NCBI RefSeq assembly: GCF_001746415.1
Contig: NZ_MEHJ01000001.1
Location: 2,171,001 to 2,235,000, forward strand
DNA: 64,000 nt
Source: Streptomyces agglomeratus
Lineage (GTDB): Bacteria > Actinomycetota > Actinomycetes > Streptomycetales > Streptomycetaceae
Direction: 5' to 3'
Positions within the stretch are counted from its first letter, which is position 1, and each line of letters opens with the position of its first letter. Shown here in pieces: positions 47,277-56,686 of the stretch. Under the pieces are notes generated by a model. The model worked only from the letters and a program-made list of their open reading frames with translations. It did no database searches and was not told where the DNA came from. The translations under genes were made by a program, and so were the position numbers.

Positions 47277-49027
47277 TCACCAATAGGTCCTGCGGCGAAG
47301 CCCAGTGAACAGATATGCGCAAAGTAGGGCACAGAGCGACAACGCCAGTGCTGCGCCGACCGGTTGGGCCGCCACTCTCATCGCGACCACCAGCCACTGA
47401 TCGATCTCGTACGGCCACTGAAGCCAGGCCACTTCACGCAGCCTGCCGGGGAGTCCGGCCACCGACCGTGCGGACGGACCCACAACCACCCGTTGCGCGA
47501 CCGGAGCCACCAGCACCGGCACCGCGAGCACCGCGGCCACTCCGGCCGCCGTGGCCCGGAACACCCCCGCGCCGAGCAGCCCGGCCCAGGCGCAGCCGAC
47601 GGTCAGCCCCGACCAACTGACGGCCATCGACGCCCATTTGTCCGGTACGCGCATCAAGTCCTCGCCGTACACCAGCCTCAGGGCCTGGGCGTCGGCCACC
47701 ACGACAAGGAGCCCCAGTACCAGCGCGGCCGCGGCGGAGACGGCCAGCTTGGCGAGCAGCAGTCCTACGCGGCGGGGGACCGTGCCGCGGGCAGCCGCCA
47801 GGGCGGGTAGCGGTACTCCTCGCCGAAGGCGATGGCGCCGAGGAGCCCGGCGCCGAACGCGGCGGGCGGCAGGGGCAGGAGGTCCGGCCAGGCGGCGAGA
47901 AGGGCGGGCAGGGGGGCGCTGCCGACGCGGGCCAGCAGTACGGAGATCGTCACGGAGGCGACCAGGACGGCGGTGGCGACGAGGAGCGTCGTCCTCGTAC
48001 CAAGAAGGCGGTGCAGTTCGTAGCGCAGGGGGCGGAGCGGGCTGCGGGCCGGACGCAGCGGCGGCCGGGGAGGGGCCGTCGCCGAGGCCCTGGCCCCGGC
48101 CTCCCCCGCGACCGGAGGGCCGGCGGCGGGCGCCCGCTGCCGGGCGGGGGCAGGTCCCGCGTCGCCGGTCTCCTCGGCGAGCCGGTGGACCGGGATGCCG
48201 TGCCGGAAGGCGGTCTCACCGATCCGTGCGCAGTCACTGCCGTAGACGGAGAGGCGGTTGCCGCCCTCGGTGACGACTTCGACGGCGCGCCGCTCGGCGC
48301 GGGCCTCACGGGTGACCAGGGCGCCGAGGCGGGCGGCGTGCGGCGTCCTGACGGCGACGCGGGGGCGGAGCCTGGTCCTGGCGAACTCGGCGGCTTCCTG
48401 GTCCGCGACGAGGCGCCCGCGTTCGATGGTGACGACCCGGTCGGCGGTACGGGCGGCCTCCTTGGCGTCACGGGTGGTGTACAGGACCGTGCCCCCCTGG
48501 GCCGCGTGAGCGCGCAGCAGCCCGAACAGCCAGCTGTTCTCGCGTGGCGAGAGCCCTTTGGCCGGGTCGTCGAGGAGCAGTGTGTGCGGGTCGCCCAACA
48601 GGGCGGAGGCGAGGCCGAGTCGGCGGTCCATGCCCAGGGACAGCGTGCCGAGGCGCTCGTCGGCGAGGGCTGCGAGACCGACGAGGTCGAGCATGTCGTT
48701 CGCACGGGCGGCCGATACGCCGACGGCGGCGCAGAGCATGCGGAGCTGGCCGCGGGCGGTGCGCCCCGGATGGCCCGGCACATCACCGAGGAGCGCCCCG
48801 ACCTCGCGGGCGGGGTGGGCGATCCGGTGCAAGGGGCGGCCGCGGAAGTACGTGACGCCGCGGCCCGGTGCGAGGTCGAGCATCAGCCTGAGCGCGGCGG
48901 TCTTCCCGGAGCCAGCGGCCCCGAGGAGGGCCGTGACCTGCCCCGGCCGGGCCTCGAAGGTGAGGTCGTCGACAGCGGGCGGCTGTTCCCGGCGGGGGGC
49001 GCTGGTGAGTCCGATGGCCTGGAGCAT
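47277..49027 (-). CDS. ABC transporter ATPase fused to a membrane domain (frameshift near 47804)
   Basis: About 583 residues when repaired. ATPase at the N-terminus: Walker A LLGAAGSGKTAALR, signature LSLGMDRRLGLAS, Walker B LLLDDPAKGLSP, in which the usual catalytic Glu is Asp and the D-loop is altered. A ~100-residue linker leads to a membrane part starting HRLLGTRTTLLVATAVLVAS. The frame breaks after EEYRYP: adding one C at 47804 joins it to ALAAARGTVPRRVGLLLAK and the last ~140 residues of membrane helices. ATG at 49025-49027. The substrate and partner are not visible. Confidence 0.85.
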
Positions 49028-49169
49028 CGCTTCTCTCGCGGAGAGGGGAGACCGCTCGGCGGCAGAGCGGTATCGCAGCAAGATAACGCGACATATCCGA
49101 CTTTTTGTGTAATGGCGGGTGTGCGGGTGTCCGAGGGCGGACATCCGGACCCGCGACCGGGCTCGCCCG

Positions 49170-49934
49170 TCAGACCTCGGGACGCAGCATCGGCGGATTG
49201 AGCAGCGTCGCCCCGCCCGCCCGGAACAGCTGTGCGGGCCTGCCGCCCTGCCGGGTCGTGGTCCCGCCGGAAGGGACGAGGAATCCCGGGGTGCCGGTGA
49301 CCTTGCGGTGGAAGTTGCGGGGGTCGAGCGCGACGCCCCAGACGGCTTCGTACACACGCCGCAGCTCGCCGACCGTGAACTCCGGGGGGCAGAAGGCAGT
49401 CGCGAGCGACGAGTACTCGATCTTCGAACGGGCGCGCTCCACGCCGTCCGCGAGGATCTGGGCATGATCGAAGGCGAGCGGCGCCGGCGGCTCGTCCTCG
49501 CGGCCGAAATCACTCTCCTGGCCCAGCAGCGCCTCCACCGGCGCCCAGCGCGCGCTGTGCGCGTCGCCGCCGGCCCGTGGGGCGGGAAGATCCGGGGCGA
49601 GGACCAGATAGGCCACGCTTACCACTCGCATACGGGGGTCGCGCTTCGGGTCTCCGTATGTGGCGAGCTGTTCCAGGTGCGCCCCGTTCCCGATCGACGG
49701 CGTGCCGGGTTCGTGCGCGCACAGCCCGGTCTCCTCGGCGAGTTCGCGCGCGGCGGCCGCCCCAAGGTCCTCCTCCGCCCGCACGAAACCGCCGGGGAGC
49801 GCCCAGCGGCCCTGATAGGGCTGCTCGCCGCGGCGTACGACCAGTGCGCAGAGCGCGTGGCGGCGCACGGTGAGTACGACCAGATCCACGGTGACGGCGA
49901 AGGGAGGAAAGGCCGATGGGTCGTAAGGCGACAT
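49170..49934 (-). CDS. NUDIX-domain transcriptional regulator, NrtR type
   Basis: 254 residues. N-terminal Nudix fold with a complete Nudix box GGFVRAEEDLGAAAARELAEETGL; C-terminal winged helix (SSLATAFCPPEFTVGELRRVYEAVWGVALDPRNFHRKVTG). Proteins of this make-up bind ADP-ribose or NAD-linked metabolites and repress NAD biosynthesis genes. ATG at 49932-49934. An inverted repeat overlaps its promoter (see 49941-49962), suggesting self-repression. No NAD gene lies in the window. Confidence 0.88.
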   Translation of the reverse strand: MSPYDPSAFPPFAVTVDLVVLTVRRHALCALVVRRGEQPYQGRWALPGGFVRAEEDLGAAAARELAEETGLCAHEPGTPSIGNGAHLEQLATYGDPKRDPRMRVVSVAYLVLAPDLPAPRAGGDAHSARWAPVEALLGQESDFGREDEPPAPLAFDHAQILADGVERARSKIEYSSLATAFCPPEFTVGELRRVYEAVWGVALDPRNFHRKVTGTPGFLVPSGGTTTRQGGRPAQLFRAGGATLLNPPMLRPEV

Positions 49935-49940
49935 GCCGCG

Positions 49941-49962
49941 ATCATAGTCGTCTGCCTGACGA
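49941..49962 (-). promoter_or_regulatory. Inverted repeat and -10 element before the NrtR-type gene
   Basis: TCGTC-TGCCT-GACGA at 49948-49962 is a perfect 5-bp palindrome separated by five bases; on the minus strand it is followed by TATGAT (49941-49946), a good -10 only eight bases from the ATG, so the mRNA may be nearly leaderless. The palindrome falls in the spacer upstream of the -10, as for a repressor operator. Confidence 0.5.
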
Positions 49963-50033
49963 TAAACAGTCCTGTCGGCACGTAAACCGCCGGTCACGGC
50001 GGCTTCTTCGCGCCACTCCCCCGGGCTCACGCG

Positions 50034-52046
50034 TCAGCCTCCCAACTGGAGGGCGCCGGCGGCTTCCTCGACCAGGCCGAGCCCGAGTCTGCTGATCCGC
50101 ACGGCGAAGGGTTCCCCCGCCACGCGCAGACCGGAGAACTGCACGGCGCCGAGCGGCGCGCCGCGTAGAGGGAACAGCGCGACGGTGCCCGCCGGGGCGT
50201 CCGGCCGGATGCCGGCGAGCGCGGTCAGCAGGTGGACACCGGAGGCGGCGGCCACCGCCGCGGGCCGGCACGCGGCGGGGTGCGGCACCGGAAGGCTGCC
50301 CGCGGTGCGCTGCTCTCCGGCGTACATCTCCGGCAGCCGGTTGCCGAACGCCGCCGCCGCGTCGAGCACCCCGCGCAGCAGCGCGGTCGCCTCCCGCTCG
50401 TACCCGGCCGCAGCGAGTCCGGCGACGGCCACGGCCGTCTCGTGCACGCGCACGGCGCCGCCGCGGTGCCCGAAGGGGCTGTGGCCGGTCTCCTTGGTGC
50501 CAAGGCTGCGCAGGCCCCAGCCCGAGTCCATCGCCGGACCTCCTAGCAGCCGCGCCAGCTGCTCGGTCCGCACCCGGTCCAGCAGGCCCGGCGCCTGCGT
50601 GCCCCCGCCGAGCAGTCCCGTGTCCAGGAGGTGCGCGGCGGCGCCGCCGAGGTGCGGGACGAGCCGCCCGGCGGCGGTGACGGCCGCCGGGGGCCGGCCG
50701 CCCGCGCGGTCGTCGATCCAGAAACGCTCCCGGAATGTACGGCGCAGCTCGGCCGCCCACTCACGCCATCCTTCGGCGCCCGGCCTCCCGCACTCGGCCA
50801 GCAGGTCCGCGCCGAGCACGGCCGCCCGGTGGGCGTGGGCCTGGGTCTCGACGCGCCTGGACCCGCCGGGCCCCCGGTCCGGCAGGCAGCCGTCGTCGTC
50901 AGCCGCTCTGCGCAGCCACAGCAGGCAGCGTTCCGCCACGGGCAGCAGCTCCTCCAGGTCCTCCTCCGCCAGCCCCCACCGTCTCGCCTCCGCCAGGACC
51001 ACCGGGAAGGCCAGCGTCGCCTCCACACCCGTGCAGCTGGGCGGCAGATGCGGTCCCGCGTCCCTGAGGGGGCCCGGCAGCCGCCCGTGGTCCGGCCCCG
51101 CGCCGGTCAGTTGGGTACGGGCGACGGCGCGCAGCGTGGACGCGGCAAGCCGGGTACCGAGCGGCAGCGTCATCCGCGCCGCCCACAGCGCCTCGGCCGG
51201 CGCCAGCCCACAGCGTCAGGGGATTCCCGCCGCCAGGTACATGTCCGCCGGGTTGCGGGTGTCGCGCATCAGCAGGGCGCGCAGATCGTCGAGGCTGGTC
51301 CGCAGCAGCTCCCCCACCCGGGCGTCGTCCCCCTCCGCCGCCGGCTCGGAGAGCGAGAGCGGTCCCGGCCCGGTCCGCACCGGCGGCCGGGCCCCTCGGT
51401 CGGCCCGGATCCGGAGCTCGATGGCGCGCGAGGCCCCGGGCAGCAACTCGATTTCCCAGCGCAGCAGACCGGCGGAGGCGATCGCGTCCTGGGGCGGCGG
51501 GTCGGCGGTGACCACGGCCTGGGCTCCCCCCGCCGACCAGCGCAGCCCCGCGGCGTGGACACCGGCGGGCAGCTCGGGCCCCGGGCGGCCGGCGGCGACC
51601 GCGCCGAGGTCCGCGAGGTCGGTGCCGAGGCAGATCTCCACCCTCAGCCGCACGGTCCGCCGCGCGGAGCTGCGCAGGACGATCCGTTCGATGCCCTCGG
51701 CGTACCGCAGCCGCTCCACGACGATCTCGGGGTCGGGTCCGGTGCCGGCGGGAGTGCGCACCACACCCGTGAACCGGGCACGGCCTGCCGAGACGAGCCT
51801 GCCCTGCAAAGCGACCGGTTCGCGTCCCGCGACCCTCAGGTGACAGCGGGAGAGCAGTCGGCGTCCCGACCGGTAGAAGCCCTCCAGACCGTGTCCGGTC
51901 AGTTGCCCGTTCTCGCCGGAGAAGGCGAGCCCGGGCAGGTCCGCGCAGACGAGCAGGGCATGCACCGGGGGCAGCTCACCGGGAGGCCGGACACCTCCTG
52001 CCGACGGCTTTCCCACGGCGGCGGGGGACGGGGCGGTGAGGGTCAT
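50034..52046 (-). pseudogene. Glycogen-debranching / amylo-alpha-1,6-glucosidase-type gene, disrupted
   Basis: The 5' part (from ATG 52044-52046) gives the N-terminal debranching domain (LAFSGENGQLTGHGLEGFYRSGRRLL) and ends at a TGA after MYLAAGIP. The 3' part, from ARMTLPLGTRLAASTLR onward in another frame, gives the (alpha/alpha)6-barrel domain with QAHAHRAAVLGADLL and a complete C-terminus. Between them, where homologues have PWYLTLFGRDALWAA, this sequence has lost the WY codons and the catalytic-loop GRD and shows a messy CGCTGTGGGC duplication. No single-base repair fixes it, so I treat it as a real pseudogene, though poor local assembly cannot be excluded. Confidence 0.7.
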
Positions 52047-52154
52047 GCGGTGCCTCCTCTGCGCTCGTGACAGCCACACCGGCGAAAGCGGTGCGGGGCG
52101 TTCGCGGTACCGCCACACGTGTGAACGTCCGCATCACCTCCCTGGTCACGGCTG

Positions 52155-52480
52155 TCATCGTTCGCTCCTCCCGTGCTGACCGTCCTGCCGCCGTACGCCA
52201 CCTCGCGCGCCGCCCGCTCCGGGCCGGGCCTTGGCGGGCGGTGCGCTCTGCCGGGCGGCTGCCTGCGGCCGTACGGAGCGTGTGGCCTGCCGGGTACGTA
52301 CGACGCGCGGGCGGGGCCGCTTGCGCTCCGCGCGCTCCTGGCGGAGGCAGCGCCGTAGCGATTCGGGGTCGACGCCCTCGTTGCACGCCTGGTGCGGGAG
52401 CTGCGCGAAGGTGTACTCCGGGTCGGTCTGCAAGGCCCGGCCGAGGGCGACCCTGGCCCCCGGCTCGTCGCCGGTCGACC
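52155..52480 (-). pseudogene. 3' fragment of a DUF4192 gene, cut off by the mobile element
   Basis: Reading leftwards from the element junction: STGDEPGARVALGRALQTDP then YTFAQLPHQACNEGVDPESL, followed by a basic tail to the stop at 52155. This is the expected end of the DUF4192 protein whose 5' part lies at 56687-57660. Joining the two at GACC gives WST-GDEPGARVAL in frame and a 431-residue product, so the gene was intact before insertion. Confidence 0.85.
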
Positions 52481-52484
52481 TTCT

Positions 52485-52498
52485 CTGCACTAACGCGG
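52485..52498 (+). repeat. Left terminal inverted repeat of the two-recombinase element
   Basis: CTGCACTAACGCGG; its reverse complement differs from the right copy (56667-56680) at one position (CTGCACTAAC(G/T)CGG). Four bases inside the left junction. Confidence 0.75.
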
Positions 52499-52514
52499 TT
52501 GCTGGCGGTGCCCG

Positions 52515-52991
52515 GTGACGACCATCGAGGAGGCGATGACGCTCGCGACGTTCGGGGCTGTGTGGGCGGTGCTCGCCGTCGGCCACAATCTCGCGGATCA
52601 CGTGTTCGGTCAGAGTGATCACCAGGCTGCGAACAAGGGTGCGCCGTCGGCGACGGATGTCGCCGACGGCGCGAGTCCGCGGCAGGGCTGGTCCGCGTGC
52701 CTTAGCCATGTCGCCCAATACCACCTGGTCATGGCGGTGATGGTGGCCCTGGCGTGGGCCGTGTTGCCGCTTCAGATCAGCTGGACCGGTCTGGCAGCCG
52801 GACTGGTCGTTTCTGCGGTGACCCATGCGTTCTTCGATCGCCGTTGGCCGGTGCGATGGTTGTTGCAGCACACCGGTTCGCCGGAGTTCGCGGAGCTGAG
52901 GGCGGCCGGGATGAACGGGATGTATTTGACCGATCAGGCCCTGCACCAGACCGCTCTTCTGGTGTCCGCTCTCCTGATCACCCGTCTGTGA
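52515..52991 (+). CDS. Small membrane protein, DUF3307-like cargo gene
   Basis: 158 residues with about four hydrophobic helices. Helix 1 carries GHNLADHVFGQ and helix 3 THAFFDRRW, the H-x-x-x-D and H-x-x-x-D/E patterns of DUF3307-type phage and plasmid proteins. Start GTG at 52515 (gtgacgaccatcgag). It is the only gene on the element apart from recombinases and overlaps the larger recombinase tail-to-tail by 14 bp. A maintenance or host-interaction role is possible; nothing shows which. Confidence 0.68.
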   Translation: MTTIEEAMTLATFGAVWAVLAVGHNLADHVFGQSDHQAANKGAPSATDVADGASPRQGWSACLSHVAQYHLVMAVMVALAWAVLPLQISWTGLAAGLVVSAVTHAFFDRRWPVRWLLQHTGSPEFAELRAAGMNGMYLTDQALHQTALLVSALLITRL

Positions 52992-55425
52992 GCGGGGGCC
53001 TTTGATGAGGAAGCCCCAGGTCAACGGTCCCGCTGCGTTGGAAGCGCTGTGCCTGTCCGCGTTTGCCGCGAAGGAAGGTGAGGGTCAAGTCGATGCCTTC
53101 GATCTCACCCTGCCAATCCTCGGCGACTGCCCGCTTGCGGCGTTCGACCAGGTCCTGCTCCAGTTCGTCCAGACGCGGCAGCATCTTGGGATTGACGCTC
53201 AGCATCGGGCAGCGAATGCAGGCGTGCTCGTGGGCGCAAGAGGTCCCGTAGGGCCGGCCGCAGGACCCCAGCTCGACCCGGCGCTTGTCGAAGTGCTGCT
53301 GGAAGTCGCTCCACTCCTCGGTGCTGGGGTCGCGGTACTCGTCCTTGGGCCGCTCGGCTCGGCGCCGGGCGAGGAACTGCTGGTACTGGCTGATCACGTC
53401 CTCGTCGAACACGGCGACGTAGCCACGAGTAGTTCGGATATCAAGATGTCCGAGCAGAGCCGCGCCGATGTGGATGGGCAGGCCGTTGTTCACGAGCTCG
53501 GTGGCGAAGAGCCTTCGGAAGTCATGGGGCGCGAACTTCACGCCCTGGAACTGCGGGTGCGTCACCGCGAGGGCGTCGCAGGACCGTTTGATCATGCGCC
53601 AGATGGTCGTGGTGGACATACCGCGCTGGGTGCCTCCGTGGAAGGTCTGGAAGAGGTAAGGCAGCTCTTCGCTCCAGACCTTTTCGTGCAGGTCGTAGCG
53701 GGTGCAGACCGGGACGGTGCCGTGCTGGTCGCGGTGGCGCCGGATGATCTGCGCGATGACGTGGAACAGCTCGGCCGACATGGGGATGACCCGCTCCCGG
53801 TCGCTCTTGGATGGGGAGACGACCAGCAGGGCCACGACTTCGCCGCTGGACCGCTGGTACTGCCGGACGCTGAGGTGGGTCAACTCGGTCAGCTCCTCGG
53901 CCCGCAACCCGGCCAGCCGCAGGGTCTCCACGACGGCCCACTGCCAGAAGACGGTGTTCTCGTCCCTGGAGAGGTGAACCAGCTCGCCGGTGGAGCGGTT
54001 GACCGCACGGACCGGCGGCCGGTTGTGCCGCTGATCCTTGGTGGAAACCCGCAACCAGGTCGTGCCATCCGCGACGAATTCCTCACCGTTTTCGACCTGC
54101 TGGGCGGCTTCGAGCAGGCTCCGCAGGCGGTGCCAGGTGTCGTTGACGTGCTGGGACAGGACCGGCAGGAGTGGCTGGCGGTCGCGGGTGCGGTTGGCCA
54201 TTCGCTCTTGCAGCCGGCGCCGTCGCAGGTGGAACCAGCGCAGGTCAGCGTCGCGGACCGGGCAGGGGGCGACCCACTTCGTCCAGCGTTCCGGTTCGGC
54301 GACGGCCCAGGTGTGAAGGTCCAGGTAGAGAGCGCGGACGGCCATGAGTGGTCCGTCGACGTCCAGTCGTGGATTGCCGCTTGGCAGGACCAGCAGCCAC
54401 TCCTTCCACTGCGTGAAGGTCTCCTCCGAAAGCCGGAGGTCGGCCTGGTCCGGATTGATCGCCTCGATCTGCTTCCAGAACACCTTGACCAGCAGGTTCG
54501 TCAGCTGCCGCAGGGTGGAGTAGTCCAGTCCGGCGGAGCGTCGGCGGATGTACTCGACCAGGACATCGCGGACCTCGCGGTTGCGCAGGTTGTGGCGGTC
54601 GACGGATTCCTCGACGGAGACCTGCCCGCGGGTCACCGCGGCCCGGAAGGTGCGGGGTGCGGAGGCCGGGAACTGCCCCATGTCGTGGAGGATCGGCCAA
54701 GCCAGGGTTCCCGCGTAGCTGCCCGAGTCCGCTCGCTCACCAGCCAGGCCACGATTCCGGGACTCGATGGCGTAGTGCAGCAAGGCTTCCGGCGTCAGGT
54801 CCTTCAAGTCGATGCCGAAGACAGTCAGCGCGCAACAGACATCGAACTTGGTTCTGGAGCGGCGGGCCTGAGCCATCGGCAGCTGGTCCGCCCGCGAGCA
54901 GAATTCCTCCAGCCACGGGTCGTTCGCGACGCCGCAGAACCACGGTGCGTAGTGGAAGAAGCGGTTGCAGCGGAACCCCAGCAAGGTGGGGCGGACCAGC
55001 CGCATGGCGAAGGCGTAACCGGTCCCCCGGTTCAGCCGGTTGCGCAGGTACTTGTCGTCGCCGGCCACGTCCCCGACAGGATTTCCCTGGTCGTGTCCGG
55101 ACGCTTCCCATCGCTCCTGCCAGGTCGCTCCGGGAAACGTGCCGAGGTGGCCGAGGAAGTCCCGCATGGCACCACGCTGGTTGTACTTCAGCTGCTCGGA
55201 CTGCGAGAAGTGGTCGGCGGTGACCTTGATGATCTCCTGCGGCGACGCGGTGCTGAAGTCGCCCAGGGAGCGGGGCGGCCGGCTCGGGAGCGGAGGCGGC
55301 GCCGGGGTGAGCGCGCTCGGCGTGAAGTTGCCGGCCGGGACCTTGCTGTCGTTCTCGTGACGGCGGACCCGGTTGGTCGTCGGGCCCTTCAGCCGCAGGC
55401 TGTTGCCGACCTTACTTCCCGGCAC
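52978..55425 (-). CDS. Large tyrosine recombinase with C-terminal cysteine cluster
   Basis: 815 residues. Residues 1-480 are an unusual N-terminal region; the recombinase core follows with Arg-508 (TLRLAGLRAEELTEL), Lys-540, His-634/Arg-637 (FAPHDFRRLF), His-660 (ALLGHLDIRTTRGY) and Tyr-669. After the core come four Cys (722, 730, 736, 739; CGRPYGTSCAHEHACIRCP), a probable zinc site, and a helical tail. This shape resembles Tn554 TnpB. GTG start overlaps the smaller recombinase's stop by 14 bp, so they are translated together. Confidence 0.85.
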   Translation of the reverse strand: MPGSKVGNSLRLKGPTTNRVRRHENDSKVPAGNFTPSALTPAPPPLPSRPPRSLGDFSTASPQEIIKVTADHFSQSEQLKYNQRGAMRDFLGHLGTFPGATWQERWEASGHDQGNPVGDVAGDDKYLRNRLNRGTGYAFAMRLVRPTLLGFRCNRFFHYAPWFCGVANDPWLEEFCSRADQLPMAQARRSRTKFDVCCALTVFGIDLKDLTPEALLHYAIESRNRGLAGERADSGSYAGTLAWPILHDMGQFPASAPRTFRAAVTRGQVSVEESVDRHNLRNREVRDVLVEYIRRRSAGLDYSTLRQLTNLLVKVFWKQIEAINPDQADLRLSEETFTQWKEWLLVLPSGNPRLDVDGPLMAVRALYLDLHTWAVAEPERWTKWVAPCPVRDADLRWFHLRRRRLQERMANRTRDRQPLLPVLSQHVNDTWHRLRSLLEAAQQVENGEEFVADGTTWLRVSTKDQRHNRPPVRAVNRSTGELVHLSRDENTVFWQWAVVETLRLAGLRAEELTELTHLSVRQYQRSSGEVVALLVVSPSKSDRERVIPMSAELFHVIAQIIRRHRDQHGTVPVCTRYDLHEKVWSEELPYLFQTFHGGTQRGMSTTTIWRMIKRSCDALAVTHPQFQGVKFAPHDFRRLFATELVNNGLPIHIGAALLGHLDIRTTRGYVAVFDEDVISQYQQFLARRRAERPKDEYRDPSTEEWSDFQQHFDKRRVELGSCGRPYGTSCAHEHACIRCPMLSVNPKMLPRLDELEQDLVERRKRAVAEDWQGEIEGIDLTLTFLRGKRGQAQRFQRSGTVDLGLPHQRPPLTDG

Positions 55426-56644
55426 CGAACACCGCCTCGATGTCGTCCGCGGCGTACTGGGTGGGCCAGGACGTCGGCTGAAGAGGCCGGGAGTAATGGG
55501 CGGCGAGCTTGTCGACCAGGTCGTCCAGGCCGACGACCGTGTAGAGCTCGGTGGTGCTGATATGCGCGTGCCGCAAGATCGTCTGTACTTCCACCAGTGT
55601 CAGATCCGGGTCGCGGGCCATTCGTGTGGCGGCGGTGTGCCGCAGGTCGTGCAGGGTCCAGTTCGAATCGAGCTTCTCGACCGCCCGCTGAATGATCCGG
55701 CGGGCAGCCCAGTAGGTCAGGGGCCGGGGCTCGCCCCGGCGGGTTCGCCAGACCGGGACTCCGTCCGGTGGCAGGCCGGTCTCGTCCAGGTAGGTGGCGA
55801 GGTAGGCCAGGGCCTCCGGGGAGGCCGGGACGGGCTGACGGGCCCGGGTGCCCTTGGTGATCACCCAGAGCTGGCCCTTGGTCCAGTCGATGTCTCCGAG
55901 TTCGATGCCCAGCAGTTCCGAGGCGCGGGCGCCGGAGGAGACATAGCAGGACATCAGGGCCCGGTCCCGGGCGCATCCCATCTGCGCGAAGAGCTCTTCC
56001 CACTGCTGATCGGACATGGCCCGCGGCTGCCGGACGGTCATCTTCGGCCTCAGCCGACCCCGCCGGTGCTGAACCCGGGATTCCAGCGGCGAACGGTGGG
56101 CCAGCGCGGCCCGGCGGGCCCGGTTCTCCGGGACGGGATTGAGTACGGGGCCGCGCCCGAAGTGCATGTGGAAGGAGTAGAAGCCGTGGACCACAGTCAG
56201 GTTGTGGGCGATCGTCGCGGGCGCGTATCCGGCCCGCAGCCTGGGCTTTCCAGTCTTCGGGTTCACCGATCCGGGCTGGGGGCCGCCGGGGCGTCGCTGC
56301 CGCTGGGGATTACGGGCGTGGCGGAGCCAGCCCACCAGGGCGACGGCTTCCGCCTCGGTGACCTGTTCCCATCCCACATCCAGGGCCCACAGGACCCGGA
56401 ACCACCGCAGCAGGTCGTACGCATAGCTCCGGCAGGTCTCGGGACTGGCGTCGCCCAGCATCCGGTCCCGCAGGTACCGGCTGGCCGGCTCGACCTCGCG
56501 GTCAGCGGCATCCACCACGAACCACGGCAGCGACGGCGCCGTACCCGGCACCACCGCCCCCACCCGGGGCAGCCGTACCCGGCCGTCAATCAGATCGCGA
56601 TGAAGCGAAGGAGTCTCGTGCATCCCCAAATGCTCACCATTCAC
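55412..56644 (-). CDS. Tyrosine recombinase (TnpA-like), 410 residues
   Basis: N-terminal SAM-like DNA-binding part (ASPETCRSYAYDLLRWFRVLW) and catalytic core: Arg-240 (SSGARASELLG), Lys-264, His-332/Arg-335 (LHDLRHTAATRM), His-359 (TILRHAHISTTELY) and nucleophile Tyr-368. All family residues are present, so it should be active. First gene of the pair, promoter in the ~45 bp between its start and the right junction. GTG at 56642-56644, with ATG at 56621-56623 as alternative start. Confidence 0.9.
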   Translation of the reverse strand: MNGEHLGMHETPSLHRDLIDGRVRLPRVGAVVPGTAPSLPWFVVDAADREVEPASRYLRDRMLGDASPETCRSYAYDLLRWFRVLWALDVGWEQVTEAEAVALVGWLRHARNPQRQRRPGGPQPGSVNPKTGKPRLRAGYAPATIAHNLTVVHGFYSFHMHFGRGPVLNPVPENRARRAALAHRSPLESRVQHRRGRLRPKMTVRQPRAMSDQQWEELFAQMGCARDRALMSCYVSSGARASELLGIELGDIDWTKGQLWVITKGTRARQPVPASPEALAYLATYLDETGLPPDGVPVWRTRRGEPRPLTYWAARRIIQRAVEKLDSNWTLHDLRHTAATRMARDPDLTLVEVQTILRHAHISTTELYTVVGLDDLVDKLAAHYSRPLQPTSWPTQYAADDIEAVFGAGK

Positions 56645-56666
56645 GGCCCTCGGGGCGAGCAGATCA

Positions 56667-56680
56667 CCGAGTTAGTGCAG
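56667..56680 (-). repeat. Right terminal inverted repeat of the two-recombinase element
   Basis: CCGAGTTAGTGCAG, pairing with the left copy at 13 of 14 positions. Between it and the junction GACC lies TTAACA. Confidence 0.75.
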
Positions 56681-56686
56681 TTAACA

